64,000 nucleotides of DNA from Dirofilaria immitis (lineage: Eukaryota > Nematoda > Chromadorea > Rhabditida > Onchocercidae). Numbering within the stretch: position 1 is the first letter of the stretch; each line of letters opens with the position of its first letter. The position numbers and the translations under genes were made by a program. The stretch is taken from assembly GCA_024305405.1 (NCBI GenBank), contig JAKNDB010000068.1:11711001-11775000 (forward strand). The letters run 5' to 3'. The notes beneath the pieces were generated by a model that was not told the origin of the DNA, ran no database searches, and was given only the letters and a program-made list of their open reading frames with translations. Positions 27,801 to 38,665 of the stretch are shown in pieces.

Positions 27801-28863
27801 CAAATGAATTTTATAAACGAAATCATCAATGGACTGAAGGCTTACTTTCTGCAGCTAGAGCGGTTGGAGTTGCAGCAACAGTACTTGTGTAAGACATTTA
27901 TATATATTTTAGGTAGTACTTATTATTTATTACATTAAGAAATTTCTGTTTTATTTTGGTATATGATAAAAACTGTATTCTAACTATAACTGATCAGTTT
28001 TATCGTCTTTCGTTTTATCAAATTTCTAGGTGTGATAGATAATCTTTATATGAACATGTTTCTTTTCATCAATGATTTTAGAATTAATTTTGATAATATT
28101 TGTACTTATCATATAATATTTTATGTTGATCACAAATTCATTTGCAGTCAGAGGGCAGATGATGTGGTTTCTTGTGAAGGCAAATTGGAATATTTGATTG
28201 TCGCATCACAAGAAATTGCAGCGAGCACAGCGCAGTTGTTTGTATCATCTCGTGTAAAAGCAGACCGTGAATCACAGCGACTAAGGGAGCTTTCTGCAGC
28301 ATCCAGTTCGGTGAACACTTGTACCGCGAATGTTGTTGCTACAGTGAAAAATGCCCAAATTACCTTAAATGAGCAAAGTAAGTTTTCATCATAATGGTAA
28401 TACTTTAGCATGACAATTAGCTGCTTCCGAAATATTGGCAAGTAAGCGGATGGGATATTAGTAATAAAATTTCAAGTATCTTATGCCTTATTTTTGTTAA
28501 CAATTCTGCACAGTAGGACAACAAAAAATTATAAAAGTTCTGTTCATCTCGAATTACAAGCAAATATTTAAGTAAATAAGAGGAATATTGTTCTGCAGAA
28601 TCATTTCCTTTGGTTTAATGAATGAACTAAAATGATATAATTCTGTCCTGTTATTTTAAAAATCAAAGTGGATTTTTAGGAGATCTCGACTTTAGTCATT
28701 ATACTCTTCATGATACAAAAAAGAAGAAATGGAAAGCCAGGTGCGTATTTTGGAGTTAGAAGATAAGTTGATACGCGAACGAACACATCTTGCTAAGCTC
28801 AGAAAGCAGCATTATCAACTTGCACAAATTATTGAAAATGATAGTGCTTCTGCTGATAAATAG
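21815..28863 (+). CDS. hipr-1: HIP1/HIP1R/Sla2-family clathrin-actin adaptor
   Basis: Endocytic adaptor linking clathrin coats, PI(4,5)P2 membrane and actin. Exons: 21815-21871, 22386-22568, 23006-23170, 23258-23396, 23468-23608, 23861-24251, 24424-24496, 24690-24779, 24882-25040, about 25363-25580, 25996-26092, 26190-26273, 26555-26731, 27019-27125, 27281-27465, 27676-27888, 28148-28377, 28680-28863 (about 965 aa; human HIP1R 1068). Domains in order: N-terminal ANTH domain (KQKHARQVIVGTH; SWKFCHLLHK; FGHRSRF...NLQYFKFLV; PPNFLQA); a low-complexity acidic linker; a coiled coil; a C-terminal talin-like I/LWEQ actin-binding domain (ILDSCNQLMTAV, KRNHQWTEGLLSAARAVG, IAASTAQLFVSSRVKA) and the closing LRKQHYQLAQ helix. 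Frame breaks: near 25390 and in an A6 run at 28717-28722. A TTGTACAG acceptor-like site precedes the ATG. Confidence 0.95.
25721..25835 (+). other. Frame-damaged possible coiled-coil exon in hipr-1
   Basis: This stretch lies between two clean hipr-1 exons, follows a TTACATGCAG acceptor and ends at a GT. One frame reads like coiled coil (RQAENMKFRKANTVETEKLR) and would continue as NDLLELRK in the next frame, so at least one base is out of step. Its phase does not match the flanking exons either. It may be a real exon hurt by sequence errors, or a decayed alternative exon. Confidence 0.3.
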
Positions 28864-30351
28864 AATGAAAAAGACGATTTTGCTAAGGACTATGGGGAAG
28901 GGCTTAAAAATTGAAAAATTGCCATCTGTTGTCGAAAATCTAGGAATTTGTTTCGGGTGTTTTTTTTTTAATTTTCTCGCCGAATGGACATTTATGGTTT
29001 GTGATCCTTCCCTGTAAACTATAAAACTGTGATTTTTTCAAGCTTTTGTAGTGGTAAGTAAAACATTGACATCTCTTTGTTATATTTTCTCTTAATCAAA
29101 CCAAGTTTCACAGTATTTTTGTTCCAAACCTTTTGGCAAAACTTCATTTATTAGTTTTAGTTCTTGTGCAACAGAAATCAGTTCTGCTACACTCAGAAAA
29201 ATTCTGCATTACTAAACATGCCAGTGAAGATGTTTTATTGTATATTATCTTTATGACTCATTCAATTCCATGAATTAAGAATCTGAATTTCATGTAAAGT
29301 TCATCACCGATTATGGTCGTTGTGAATTTATTATATTTAAGTTTAATGAATTGTATAATATTAGCTTTAATAATTCAACTAAAGTTATGAATCATTACGA
29401 TTTACTGTGTTTTTATGATTATTTATATTTGATAAATATTTTATTTATGTTTGTATCTATTTCGTCTAATCTATCCATCAAATGTACATTACAAATATTT
29501 TGAGTGATGGTAGCTATAGTCGTATTTATGAACGAGAGAATAATTTGTCATTAGATGTAATTTCATCAAATTAAACCTTTTCCTCGGATTTGAGCTATGA
29601 ACTAATAATTTATCTGATTCGATTTGATCTTTATATCTTAGCAGTCAATGATATATTTATATAATTTTGCAATATTTTTTGAGTTTTGAAATTTTCAATT
29701 TTGTATTTATTGAATTTTGTGAAAATGTATCTATATATTATTCTGCATCCATTCGTTTATCTTCATTTGTATAAAAATTTTCTTATATTAAATCAAAATC
29801 TTAAACTGCTTTTATTTGCAATTCAAAATAAATTATTGAGTTGATGTAGTTGTGCTATCTTTTTGTTTCATACATACTAGTTGTTGCTAAAAGTAATGTG
29901 TTACTTACAAGCGTTAATCTATGAAAAATACAGAATTAATTTTTAGTATTTTCGTTTTCTACTTAGACTATCCGAATCGTATTAGCATTAATGGAAATGT
30001 TCCAGTCATATCCTTCGCTGCATGTTATTTTTTTAAAGAGAGAATTTGTCGTTCGGACGTTTCTAATGAATTTCCGATATTGATAATATTTCGGGATAGT
30101 GGTGAAGGAGAAGATCGAATCCATTTATGAGACCGAGGAAAGCAACAGATAGTAGTAATTTTATGAAGTTTTTTTGCCACCCAAATTTAATGTAATGTTT
30201 AATGCCATGAAATTTGCGGAGGTTATATTTCTTCTTATTCCGCTCAGATCATTGGCATCATTTACTGAAATCATGCACAGAAAATCGTCAGAAAACGTCT
30301 AATTTATTGGTAATTGAATCATTTTCAGTTTCAAATTGGACTGGGGAAATA
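28864..30351. other. Intergenic, hipr-1 3' region and PIP4P leader
   Basis: No supported gene. It begins with the hipr-1 3' untranslated region. At its right end an ATTTTCAG acceptor-like site lies about 23 bp before the PIP4P ATG, a candidate spliced-leader site. A 69-codon frame at 29921-30130 is open but resembles nothing I know. Confidence 0.5.
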
Positions 30352-32397
30352 ATGGATAATGCAAATGAATATGAGAATAGCGAACATTCACCGTTATTAA
30401 GTAACGAAAGATCGGTAATTACCCCGAACTATGAAGGTACTGAAAGTCAAGATACGAGAGCTATTCCACCAGAAGAATACATTAGTCATGAAGAAGAACA
30501 GCATATTGTACCACAAATCCAACAAACAATTTCACATGCTTCCGGAGAATCAAGTGAAGCAATTAGACGTACAGGTGCAACCGCTACATGCCGTGTATGC
30601 TCAGCTACTATTGTTATCGAAGGAAAGGTCAAGAAGTTTTATTTTCTTAAACATTTCTGATCATACAGTAAAGATTTCTTTTATTGCTTATTCGATTATA
30701 TATTAAGACTGTTTGAAATTTGAATATTGGGCAACCGTCATATTGTCTGATAAAGGAAGCAGTTTAATAATTCGCAGTCAGATTTTAATTATATTTTACA
30801 ATATGATCTTTATGAACATTTTTTTCTCAGACTAGACAACATGTAGTGAAATGTAGTCACTGTAATGAAGCAACACCAATTCGTGCTGCCCCACCTGGTA
30901 AAAAATATGTACGTTGTCCGTGCAACTGTCTTTTACTCTGTAAAGCTTCTTCAAATCGTATCGCGTGTCCTCGTGTCAATTGCAAACGTGTTATCACGTT
31001 AGGTGGTAATGCACCGGTTGGTACCGCAGTTAGGTATGTACTTAATTTCAGCATTTTCGAAATAAGTTATGAATAGAAATTTAGAAGCAAATTTCTTTTT
31101 GTTTTAAAAACAAAGAAATATCGAAATCAAACTTTCTTGCTAATTTATCATAAAAGAGTTAATTTATCATAAAAGAGTTTGCAGTAACTATGTCGATATA
31201 CTTTTAAGAATAAATCCTCTAATTATTTAGTCAGAATTAACTGTAACTCATTTAATAACTGTCAACTTATTGCTAATTTATCATAAAAGAGTTTGCAATA
31301 ACTATGTCGATATATTTTTAAGAATAACTCATCTAATTATTTAACCAGGATTAACTGTAACTCATTTAATTATTTAATCAAAAACATGTCTAATTACTTA
31401 ATCAAAATTAAGAATGATTCGTCTATTTATTTAGTAACTTCAGTTAAAAAAATTATGCATTTTGCAGAGCTCCTACTGGAACATGTCGAGTTCTTTGTGC
31501 TCATTGTCAAGAAATTTTCATGTTCAATACACTCCATCTTAGCGTTGCGAAATGTCCACACTGTCAAAAATGTTAGTTAATGTTTTTAGCGAATAAAATC
31601 TCTCACTTTTGGAAAACAGAAGTTTAAAAATCTTGTCAGTTTCAGTCCAGCAAATTTAGCTTTTTATTCTTATTATAGTCAGTCGTAACATATATTAATT
31701 AGAGACAATAAAAATTGAGTTGATAATTTTAGTACATGTCATCTTTAGTAAGAAAACAGTTCTAGGCTTGCCACCGATTTTGTTACATCCTTGAACGTTA
31801 ATTCTAACAAAGTAATGTAAGAGTAAATAAATATTGTAGTTCATCGGTGGGTCATGACTATGCTCGTAACAGAGCAATTTTTTTCATCATTTGCTGCTTG
31901 TTATTCTCAGGAGCTGCAGTTGGTTTAATCGTAAGTTTTTGTTATTATTATTTCTAATCTCTTGAAACAATGTTCGTATGATATCAAAGAAATTTAATGA
32001 CGAACTTCATTTATCAAACGATTAATTTTTTTATTTTGATCGTTTCAGCTTTTTTACTTTAATTGACACATAAGTATTAATACATTCTCATTCGCTAATA
32101 TCATTAGATTTGAAACATGTACAAATATTGTCGTATTATTTTGAATATAACATTTCTGGGTTCAAACATCAATTAGTTTAACTGAGCCAAAACAAATATG
32201 AAAATTCTGTCTTCTGGATTACCTTTGCTTCTTTTTTATTGACAGTATTTTTCTAGATAGTGACATGGCATTCAGCGAAATCTGCCCCTTTCATATATCT
32301 GGCCTGGCTATTTGTTATTGCTATTGCATTGTTTTTGTTCATCCGTTTCGTATATTTTATAAAACTGAAAGCAAGCACAATTATTTCTCCTTTGTGA
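30352..32397 (+). CDS. PIP4P: TMEM55/PIP4P phosphatidylinositol-4,5-bisphosphate 4-phosphatase
   Basis: Late endosome/lysosome membrane enzyme family that removes the 4-phosphate of PI(4,5)P2. Exons: 30352-30627, 30831-31033, 31468-about 31575, 31840-31930, 32257-32397 (272 aa; human paralogues about 260-280). The N-terminus is a disordered tail with the family's SPLL motif. Then come paired Cys motifs ([36 protein letters not shown]), the catalytic CX5R segment (CKASSNR), a second zinc-like cluster (CAHCQ...CPHCQK) and [12 protein letters not shown]. Two C-terminal membrane helices follow ([18 protein letters not shown] and the segment ending FIRFVYFIK), with a short tail. The donor of exon 3 is the least certain; a GTTAAT donor keeps the frame and gives CQKCY-SSVG, one residue longer than the human spacing. 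All other phases fit. Confidence 0.93.
31161..31369. repeat. Imperfect ~98-bp direct repeat inside a PIP4P intron
   Basis: Two copies (about 31161-31258 and 31275-31369) share AATTTATCATAAAAGAGTTT, TAACTATGTCGATATA and ATTAACTGTAACTCATTTAA in order with a few mismatches. A partial third start (31141-31160) precedes the first. It is a local tandem duplication in intron 2. Confidence 0.85.
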
Positions 32398-33994
32398 TTG
32401 AATATACATTCATGTTGTCAGAAAAACATGATTCCGATCGGGCTCTGAATGATTTTTCATGCCTTAACCATTTTATTTGTAATTTCTGCTTAGCTTTTGC
32501 TGCTTTTCTGGAAGCTTATGTTTTATTCTTTAGTCTTTTTCCAATTTCTGATTGTATAAAAATGCAAATTATACATATATATTTTTGTTTTTTCGTACAT
32601 ATTTGGATTTATTGTAAAAATTTATTTTTCCTTATGAATGGTTTGCTTGATCTAAAAGGCAAATGTTCTATTTTTAATCCTGCTGCTAAGCTTATTTCCG
32701 AGAACCATTATTGATGAAATTATATTTTTCTTTGAGCAGTTCAAAGAGGTTTTTTTATTTTTATCAACTTCTATAATATAACATAACAAAATATACATAA
32801 GTGCTCAGTTTCGGTTTCTGTTCGAAGAAACAATTATAAATTTTTTGCTTGGGTTTTTATACATTTCTTTTACTTATTCCATACTCTTAAGCATAACGTG
32901 ATACTGAGCTCATTTTTGATTACTGTTTAGATAATGAAATATCACTGTATTTATATTGCTTGGGAATGAATCATATCATTTTCTCTCATTCTTTTTATTA
33001 TTGATATTAAAGAATGAACTTTTGTATGACACAAATGTCTGATATTTCAAGATTTTGATTACTTTTTATTCCAAATATGTTCCCAAGATTAAAATATGTC
33101 GTGAATTGACTAGGACATTAGTTTTTAATTTCTTTTATTTTGATACGAACGATAATTTTCAGGCGCAAATTCCGCTGATGTTACCGTTTTCTCATATTGT
33201 TGCTTATATAAACTTTGCGAAATAACTTGGTAAATTATTGTCATCAAACATTCACAACTTGTTCGAGGAAAAAACCTCAAAGTTTTCACTATATTTTCAT
33301 TGTGCTATGGAAATAAGTTTCAAACTATCAACTACAAAGCTAAAATATTGAAATATTTTTGATCTATCGGAGGGAATGAGTATCTTTTATTGTTCCATAC
33401 TGGTAATGATGATTTCCTTTTAGATAATTTGTTAATTTAGATTAATTCTAACAGTTTTTAATTTTTAGTTTATTAGATTCACTGCAATAAATCATGTTTA
33501 TGTTAAATTTATTTCATCGCTCGAACATTCGTCTTTATCTTATTTTATTTCTTTGTTTTTATTTTCTGCGTAGCATAAATTGTATGACAAATTTTGCAAT
33601 CATTTTTCTGTCACTCAAATGAATAAATGTTCATAATGTAAGGTGAATAGTTTTTATTGACAATTACTTGAAATCGTAAATTTTTATCTTTCAAATAAGT
33701 AATTGCTCGATTAAATAAAAAAATTAAATTGTCAAGAATTGTGTATTCATACTTGAGAATGATCGAGAAATAGATCTTCGTATAATGATTGTTTTGTATA
33801 GCATTATTCAAGCTGTTTTCAAAATATTGCTGTAGTATTTCGAAGTGAACTTTTGTCATCTTGTGTCAATTAACCTTGCGTTAATTAAGTTGAAAAGTGA
33901 CAGATTTGAATTAGACTTGTTAAACGGGAATAGTTAAAAGGTAAATTTATTTAAAGGTATTTCAGTTTTGTCCATTTTTCGTTGCATCCATTTT
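32398..33994. other. Intergenic between PIP4P and the LYR gene
   Basis: AT-rich, with no supported gene. The reading frame running on past the PIP4P stop at 32265-32714 is a shadow in another frame. An ATTTCAG acceptor-like site at about 33958-33965 precedes the LYR-protein ATG. Confidence 0.5.
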
Positions 33995-34185
33995 ATGTTG
34001 ATGAATAATCGTTTGCTAATTTTATCATTATATAAACGAATTCTACGAAAAGCGGATAGTTTCATATACACGGACAAGGAATATTTCTGCGAACGGGTTT
34101 ATCAGGAATTTTTTTCAATAAGAAAGCTATCGATAAGAAAGCAGAACGACTAATAGAGGTTTTCAATTACATGCACTTTTCATAA
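33995..34185 (+). CDS. Small LYR-motif mitochondrial protein (frame break)
   Basis: A single-exon microprotein of the LYRM family, whose members bind acylated mitochondrial ACP and help assemble respiratory or ribosomal complexes. Visible: ILSLYKRILRKA (LYR-type motif, here LYK), then FIYTDKEYFCERVYQEF, which resembles the YTDRDFYFASIRREF part of the human MIEF1 microprotein (altMIEF1) better than other LYRMs I recall. After a T7 run at 34109-34115 the frame as written ends at 34153. One base fewer in the run continues as NKKAIDKKAERLIEVFNYM and stops at 34185, which fits the family's C-terminal helix. ATGs at 33995 and 34001 are both possible; the second gives about 60 aa. An acceptor-like site about 30 bp upstream suggests trans-splicing. 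Assignment to the altMIEF1 branch is an inference. Confidence 0.65.
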
Positions 34186-34873
34186 ATAGAAAATTCTTAT
34201 CATTGTTCATTGGTTATATTATTCTAAAAGAGATATATAGTTTAAAAATTTTTTACCCAACTTAAAGTATGTATATTCATGTAATAAAAGCGCAAATCCT
34301 TTCATTTTTCTAAAATCATTGAAGATGTTGGAAAAGAATTCTCGTTTTGAATATTTTAAAATAGAAAATACTAATGAAAGGCTGTTGGCCAAATTCAACT
34401 TTCATCACTCATCTTGGCGACAATCTTTTAATATTGATCTATTCAGTTAAACTTAAACAACTTACCGAATATTGATTCATGGGAAATTTTGCATAAAATT
34501 ATTGGTTTTTTGTCACAATATTAAACATTTTGATTTTAATAGCGAATATTTTTTAACTGGTTACTTTGGCATTGGATAATAAAATCATAGATTGAGGAAG
34601 TATTTATCCTTTACATCAAAAAAAATTCTTACTAATTCTATAATGTTTGCTTATTCTTTTGCCAAAGAAAAAACTACAATTTTCTCTTTTTAAATGGATT
34701 TATTAATATGTATTTTAAAAATGTTGGACGTTTTTAAGCAAAAAATGTAAAAATGTATTTTAAAAGCGTTTTATATAGAAAATTTGATATGACATAGCTA
34801 TAGAAATCTTTGTTTATCTTAGAAAGCCGAACAATTGCTGAAATCGGATCGATTTTGCTGATTATAAATAATT

Positions 34874-36785
34874 ATGACTTGCATATTGGGAATTGAAAGC
34901 AGTGCTAACAAAATTGGTGTTGGGATTGTTCGTGATGGCGAGGTATCCATGTTTATATATTATTATTAACATATTAAAGAACCTTTAACTTTGCATAATT
35001 TTAATGATTATGTGGTATTGCGTTTATTTATAGGTGTTATCAAATCCTCAGGCTACTTATCATGCTCCGCTTGGTCAAGGATTTCGACCACCGGAAACAG
35101 CAGCGCATCACAGACAAAATGTCGTTCGCATTGTTATTGATGCTTTACAACAAGCTAATATCAAAGTAAGTATTGTAATACAAAGATATTATATTGCTAT
35201 TAAGTAAATTTATGGTCATCGGCATTTTTATATTTTGTAGCATTATGGTGTTTTGTTCGGTTGTTATAATTATTACAATACAGAAACTTCGAAAGCATAT
35301 GATGTTATATAGTTTTTGATGATAAATTCACTTATCGGAAGTTTTAGACTAATAGTTAATGAACAGACTAGTTAACTGGTTTTATGCGCCGACTGCATAG
35401 AATTTGGAAGTAGTGGGACATTTTTGAATGTATAAGTGTAATGATAGTTGAATTAATATGCGACATTGAGACTTTTCTTCAGGATCCAGAAAATGAAATT
35501 GATGGGATTGCTTATACAAAAGGACCGGGAATGGGTGCTCCATTACAAGTTGGTGCAATCGTAGCACGTACATTGTCACTGTTATGGTCGATCCCGCTTT
35601 ATCCAGTGAATCATTGTATTGGCCATATAGAAATGGGACGTCTTATCACGAAGGCCGAAAATCCAGTGGTATTGTACGTCAGTGGAGGCAATACTCAGGT
35701 ATGTTAAATTAATGGTTATTTTTTCCACATTTTATTTTGAACTTAGTGAGAACAATATCGATTGTTCTCTTTTAGGTCATCAGTTACTCTAATCAACGCT
35801 ACAGGATATTTGGTGAAACGCTGGATATTGCTGTTGGTAATTGTCTGGATAGGTATGTTTATTCCATCCTTTTATATCATTTTTTATGAATATATTTTTT
35901 GCTTGCAATAAATTTTGAAAAGGTACATAAAATCAATTATGTCTTTTCAGATTTGCTCGATTGGTGAACCTTCCAAATGATCCGTTTCCAGCTTACAATT
36001 TGGAACAACTTGCCTTGGAAGGAGAAAAGCTTATTGCTTTACCATATACAGTAAAAGGAATGGATTTATCACTTTCTGGTATACTTTCCTATGTCAAGCA
36101 TAAAGGTTTGCAGATGATTCGAAATGGTGAATGTACTGCGGCTGATCTTTGTTTCTCTTTGCAGGTTAGTGTATCGCATCGCATTTTATTTATTTTTACA
36201 TGAGATTTTTTTCGGATGGTAATAAAATTGTTTCATTTTGAAATTCATGAAATAATTTTTAAAGAAAACTTTGGTATTCATCTTGTATTTTTCGTTAAAA
36301 ATACTTTTTAATAGACAAATGAAATTCCTTCCCAGGAAACAATATTTGCTATGTTAGTGGAGATCACAGAAAGAGCGATGGCACATTGTAACAGTAGCGA
36401 AGTACTAATCGTAGGTGGTGTTGGTTCCAATAAGCGTCTCCAAACGATGATGTCAATTATGGCCGAACAACGGTAAACAATTGATTGGCGGCGATACGGT
36501 AAAACATACATTTCAGATGGAATGATTGCAATGAATTGAAGCAATAAATTATATTCAAAAAAGCTTTTGGAATGAAATATGAGGATAGGAATTTTTAAGT
36601 TTAATGTTTTTCTTAGAGGTGCGAAATTGTTTGCAACGGATGAAAGATTCTGTATTGATAATGGTGCGATGATTGCCCAAGTTGGCTGGCATATGGCAAA
36701 AGCTAAAATGGTAATTGCTCTTGAAGAATGTAGCATCACTCAACGTTTTCGTACTGACCAAGTTGACGTCATCTGGCGCAAGTGA
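34874..36785 (+). CDS. OSGEP: OSGEP/KAE1 tRNA N6-adenosine threonylcarbamoyltransferase
   Basis: Catalytic subunit of the KEOPS complex, which transfers threonylcarbamoyl from TC-AMP to A37 of ANN-decoding tRNAs (t6A). Seven exons, all phases clean: 34874-34942, 35034-35165, 35483-35698, 35776-35852, 35951-36164, 36336-36472, 36617-36785; 337 aa (human 335). Visible motifs: N-terminal [24 protein letters not shown]; the metal-binding [10 protein letters not shown] (His at about 111 and 115); [29 protein letters not shown]; the [13 protein letters not shown] loop; [24 protein letters not shown]; and [16 protein letters not shown] with the conserved Asp. It is the cytosolic KAE1 type, not the mitochondrial OSGEPL1 type, because it lacks a presequence and ends with the TQRFRTDQV tail. 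Confidence 0.97.
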
Positions 36786-37788
36786 TGGAATTATGAATAG
36801 ATCATCAATGATTTTTCCATTTCGGGATTTTAATATGCTTGCTGATGTGATATTTGAACTGGGATTTTTTTAAATTTAAATCACTTCTCAGGAAAAGACT
36901 TTCTTGCTATATGAATTGCTTAAATTCTTTATATGCTAATTATATTACTGCTAAGCTTTGAAATGATCAAGGTGAAATCTTCAGTCTGCTGAAATTTTCA
37001 TTTAGTTCTTATTCAGAATTTAAGATTGTTAAATAAGATTTTGGTCAAATTGATCGTTAATAATTTTCTTGTAACCTAGTTTCCTCCTTTCTATTTTAGC
37101 TAATTATTTCTGAGAATATTTGAAACGAATCATTCAAATGTATCTTCTATATTGCCATTTATCTTACATTAAATGTAATGCGATTCGAAAAAGAGAAAAA
37201 TTAATGCAAATTTGACTTTAAAACTGTATGTAATTTTTTTTTGTTGATGTATATATGCTGTTGAACCGCACAAATTTTGCAATTATTTAGTAGGAACAGG
37301 TTCTGCATTGTGTGTCTCTCTATCTGATCGTAATAAATGGTCGATTTCGTGCTCTTTAGCTCTGGAAACAATTCCAATTCGGACATTTCCATAGTTTCAC
37401 TCCTAAATAGTGATTATTATTTGCTTGCCTAATTGGAAAGAGTAATCATTATTTGGTGATATATGGTATAGGTCTTTATCAATCGGTTCCTAAATCATTA
37501 AGTAGAATAGATTTTCAGAAACACATATTTTTTAATAGAAACGATGAAATATATAATGTGAGAATATCTGTTTTTTTCGTTTTTTTGAAAATTATTTCTA
37601 GATATTTCGAAATAATCTTATCAATTAGTTTAATGATATCTTATTTGTCAGGCGAGCTTCATAAATTTATTTTCTTCTTTGACTTGATAATCTGTTAATT
37701 AATAATTGTGAATCCGTTAGTCATTTCTGCATATTTGCTCGAAATAATTACAGTTTTCTTTTAAAATGAAGGATAAGTAATAAAACAA
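36786..37788. other. Intergenic; unassigned open pieces near 37.3 kb
   Basis: No firm gene. Around 37301-37420 both strands carry short open frames of less AT-biased composition: plus from an ATG at 37337 (MVDFVLFSSGNNSNSDIS), minus from 37392 (MEMSELELFPELKSTKST). Either could be a first exon, the plus one perhaps of the membrane gene that follows, but I cannot connect them. Confidence 0.35.
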
Positions 37789-38665
37789 ATGATTCTTTTC
37801 TTCGACTGCATTTTAGGTATTTTATTAATTTTAGTGAATTACAACGATTTCCGTAATTTTATTATGTTGATAGCTTGCATAACTATTTTCTTCACATTGA
37901 TAATATTTTTAGTTCATTCATGTGTAAAAGCAGCTGAGCAGTACTATTTTTGGTTGCTTATTCTTCTAATCTTTCCAGCCGTTATCAATTGTTTTCACTA
38001 GCAATATCACTTATGACCATTATTCATGTTCGTCAATTGAAAAGTGTTACAGAAGCAGTCACTAGTAGGTGAATATATTATTTCCTTCACACTGAAATGC
38101 TGAGGTATTTAATCTCCAATTTATTTGAAGACATATGAAAGCTTTAAATTTTCTGTTAACTTTTCCAAATTTGATTTCATTCTCTTATTTACTTTTTACT
38201 CTTTATCTCATATGTAGTTAAGCTAACATAATGATTTCTTTGATAGTTTTTGACTCTTCATTTAAACTGTTTTGAATCACTGTTTTATTGTTTTAATTGG
38301 TTTTGGGATATTTTTTAAATTCTTTTTTCTAATTATTACAGCTATTACTGAATTGTTTAACATTCGAAATCGCGAAAGAACTGGGATAAAAAATTCAAAG
38401 TTGAAGTGAATTATTAAAATGTGATACTGTTGACTAAGAAAAAGATCTACAAAATATCTGCTAATACATCCTCCCTTACAGTATTCATTGGTTGGCAAGA
38501 ACTGCAAGTCGGATTGGATTGGGTATCAGTGCGCATAATGCGATGATAGAATATGCAAAGAAGAAAAATTTGATGAAATTAATGCCAAACACTGAATATA
38601 GGATTAACAATTTAAATTTTCGTAAGCCTAGTAATTCCGGCGAACGGCAATGGATTTCAGCATAA
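37789..38665 (+). CDS. Unrecognised small multi-pass membrane protein
   Basis: Family not recognised. The model starts at ATG 37789, after an AATTACAG acceptor-like site at about 37745-37752. The first part is strongly hydrophobic (ILLILVNYNDF; NFIMLIACITIFFTLIIFLV; YYFWLLILLIF), giving two or three membrane helices. At about 37975-37980 the frame shifts by one base: the hydrophobic run continues in the next frame (YQLFSLAISLMTIIHVRQLK) to a GTGAAT donor at 38069. That is either a one-base error or an unusual splice at TCTTTCCAG. The last exon, 38482-38665, fits in phase and encodes a basic tail (WLARTASRIGLGISAHNAM; EYAKKKNLMKLMPNTEY) ending TAA. The total is about 154 aa. The upstream boundary is uncertain and more 5' exons may exist. 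Confidence 0.5.

Noticed and set aside
28148..28441. Minus-strand 97-codon frame
   Set aside because: Shadow of the hipr-1 I/LWEQ exon at 28148-28377.
32265..32714. 149-codon plus-strand frame
   Set aside because: Its first part overlaps the last PIP4P exon (32257-32397) in another frame; the true frame has the membrane helix and stop expected for PIP4P.
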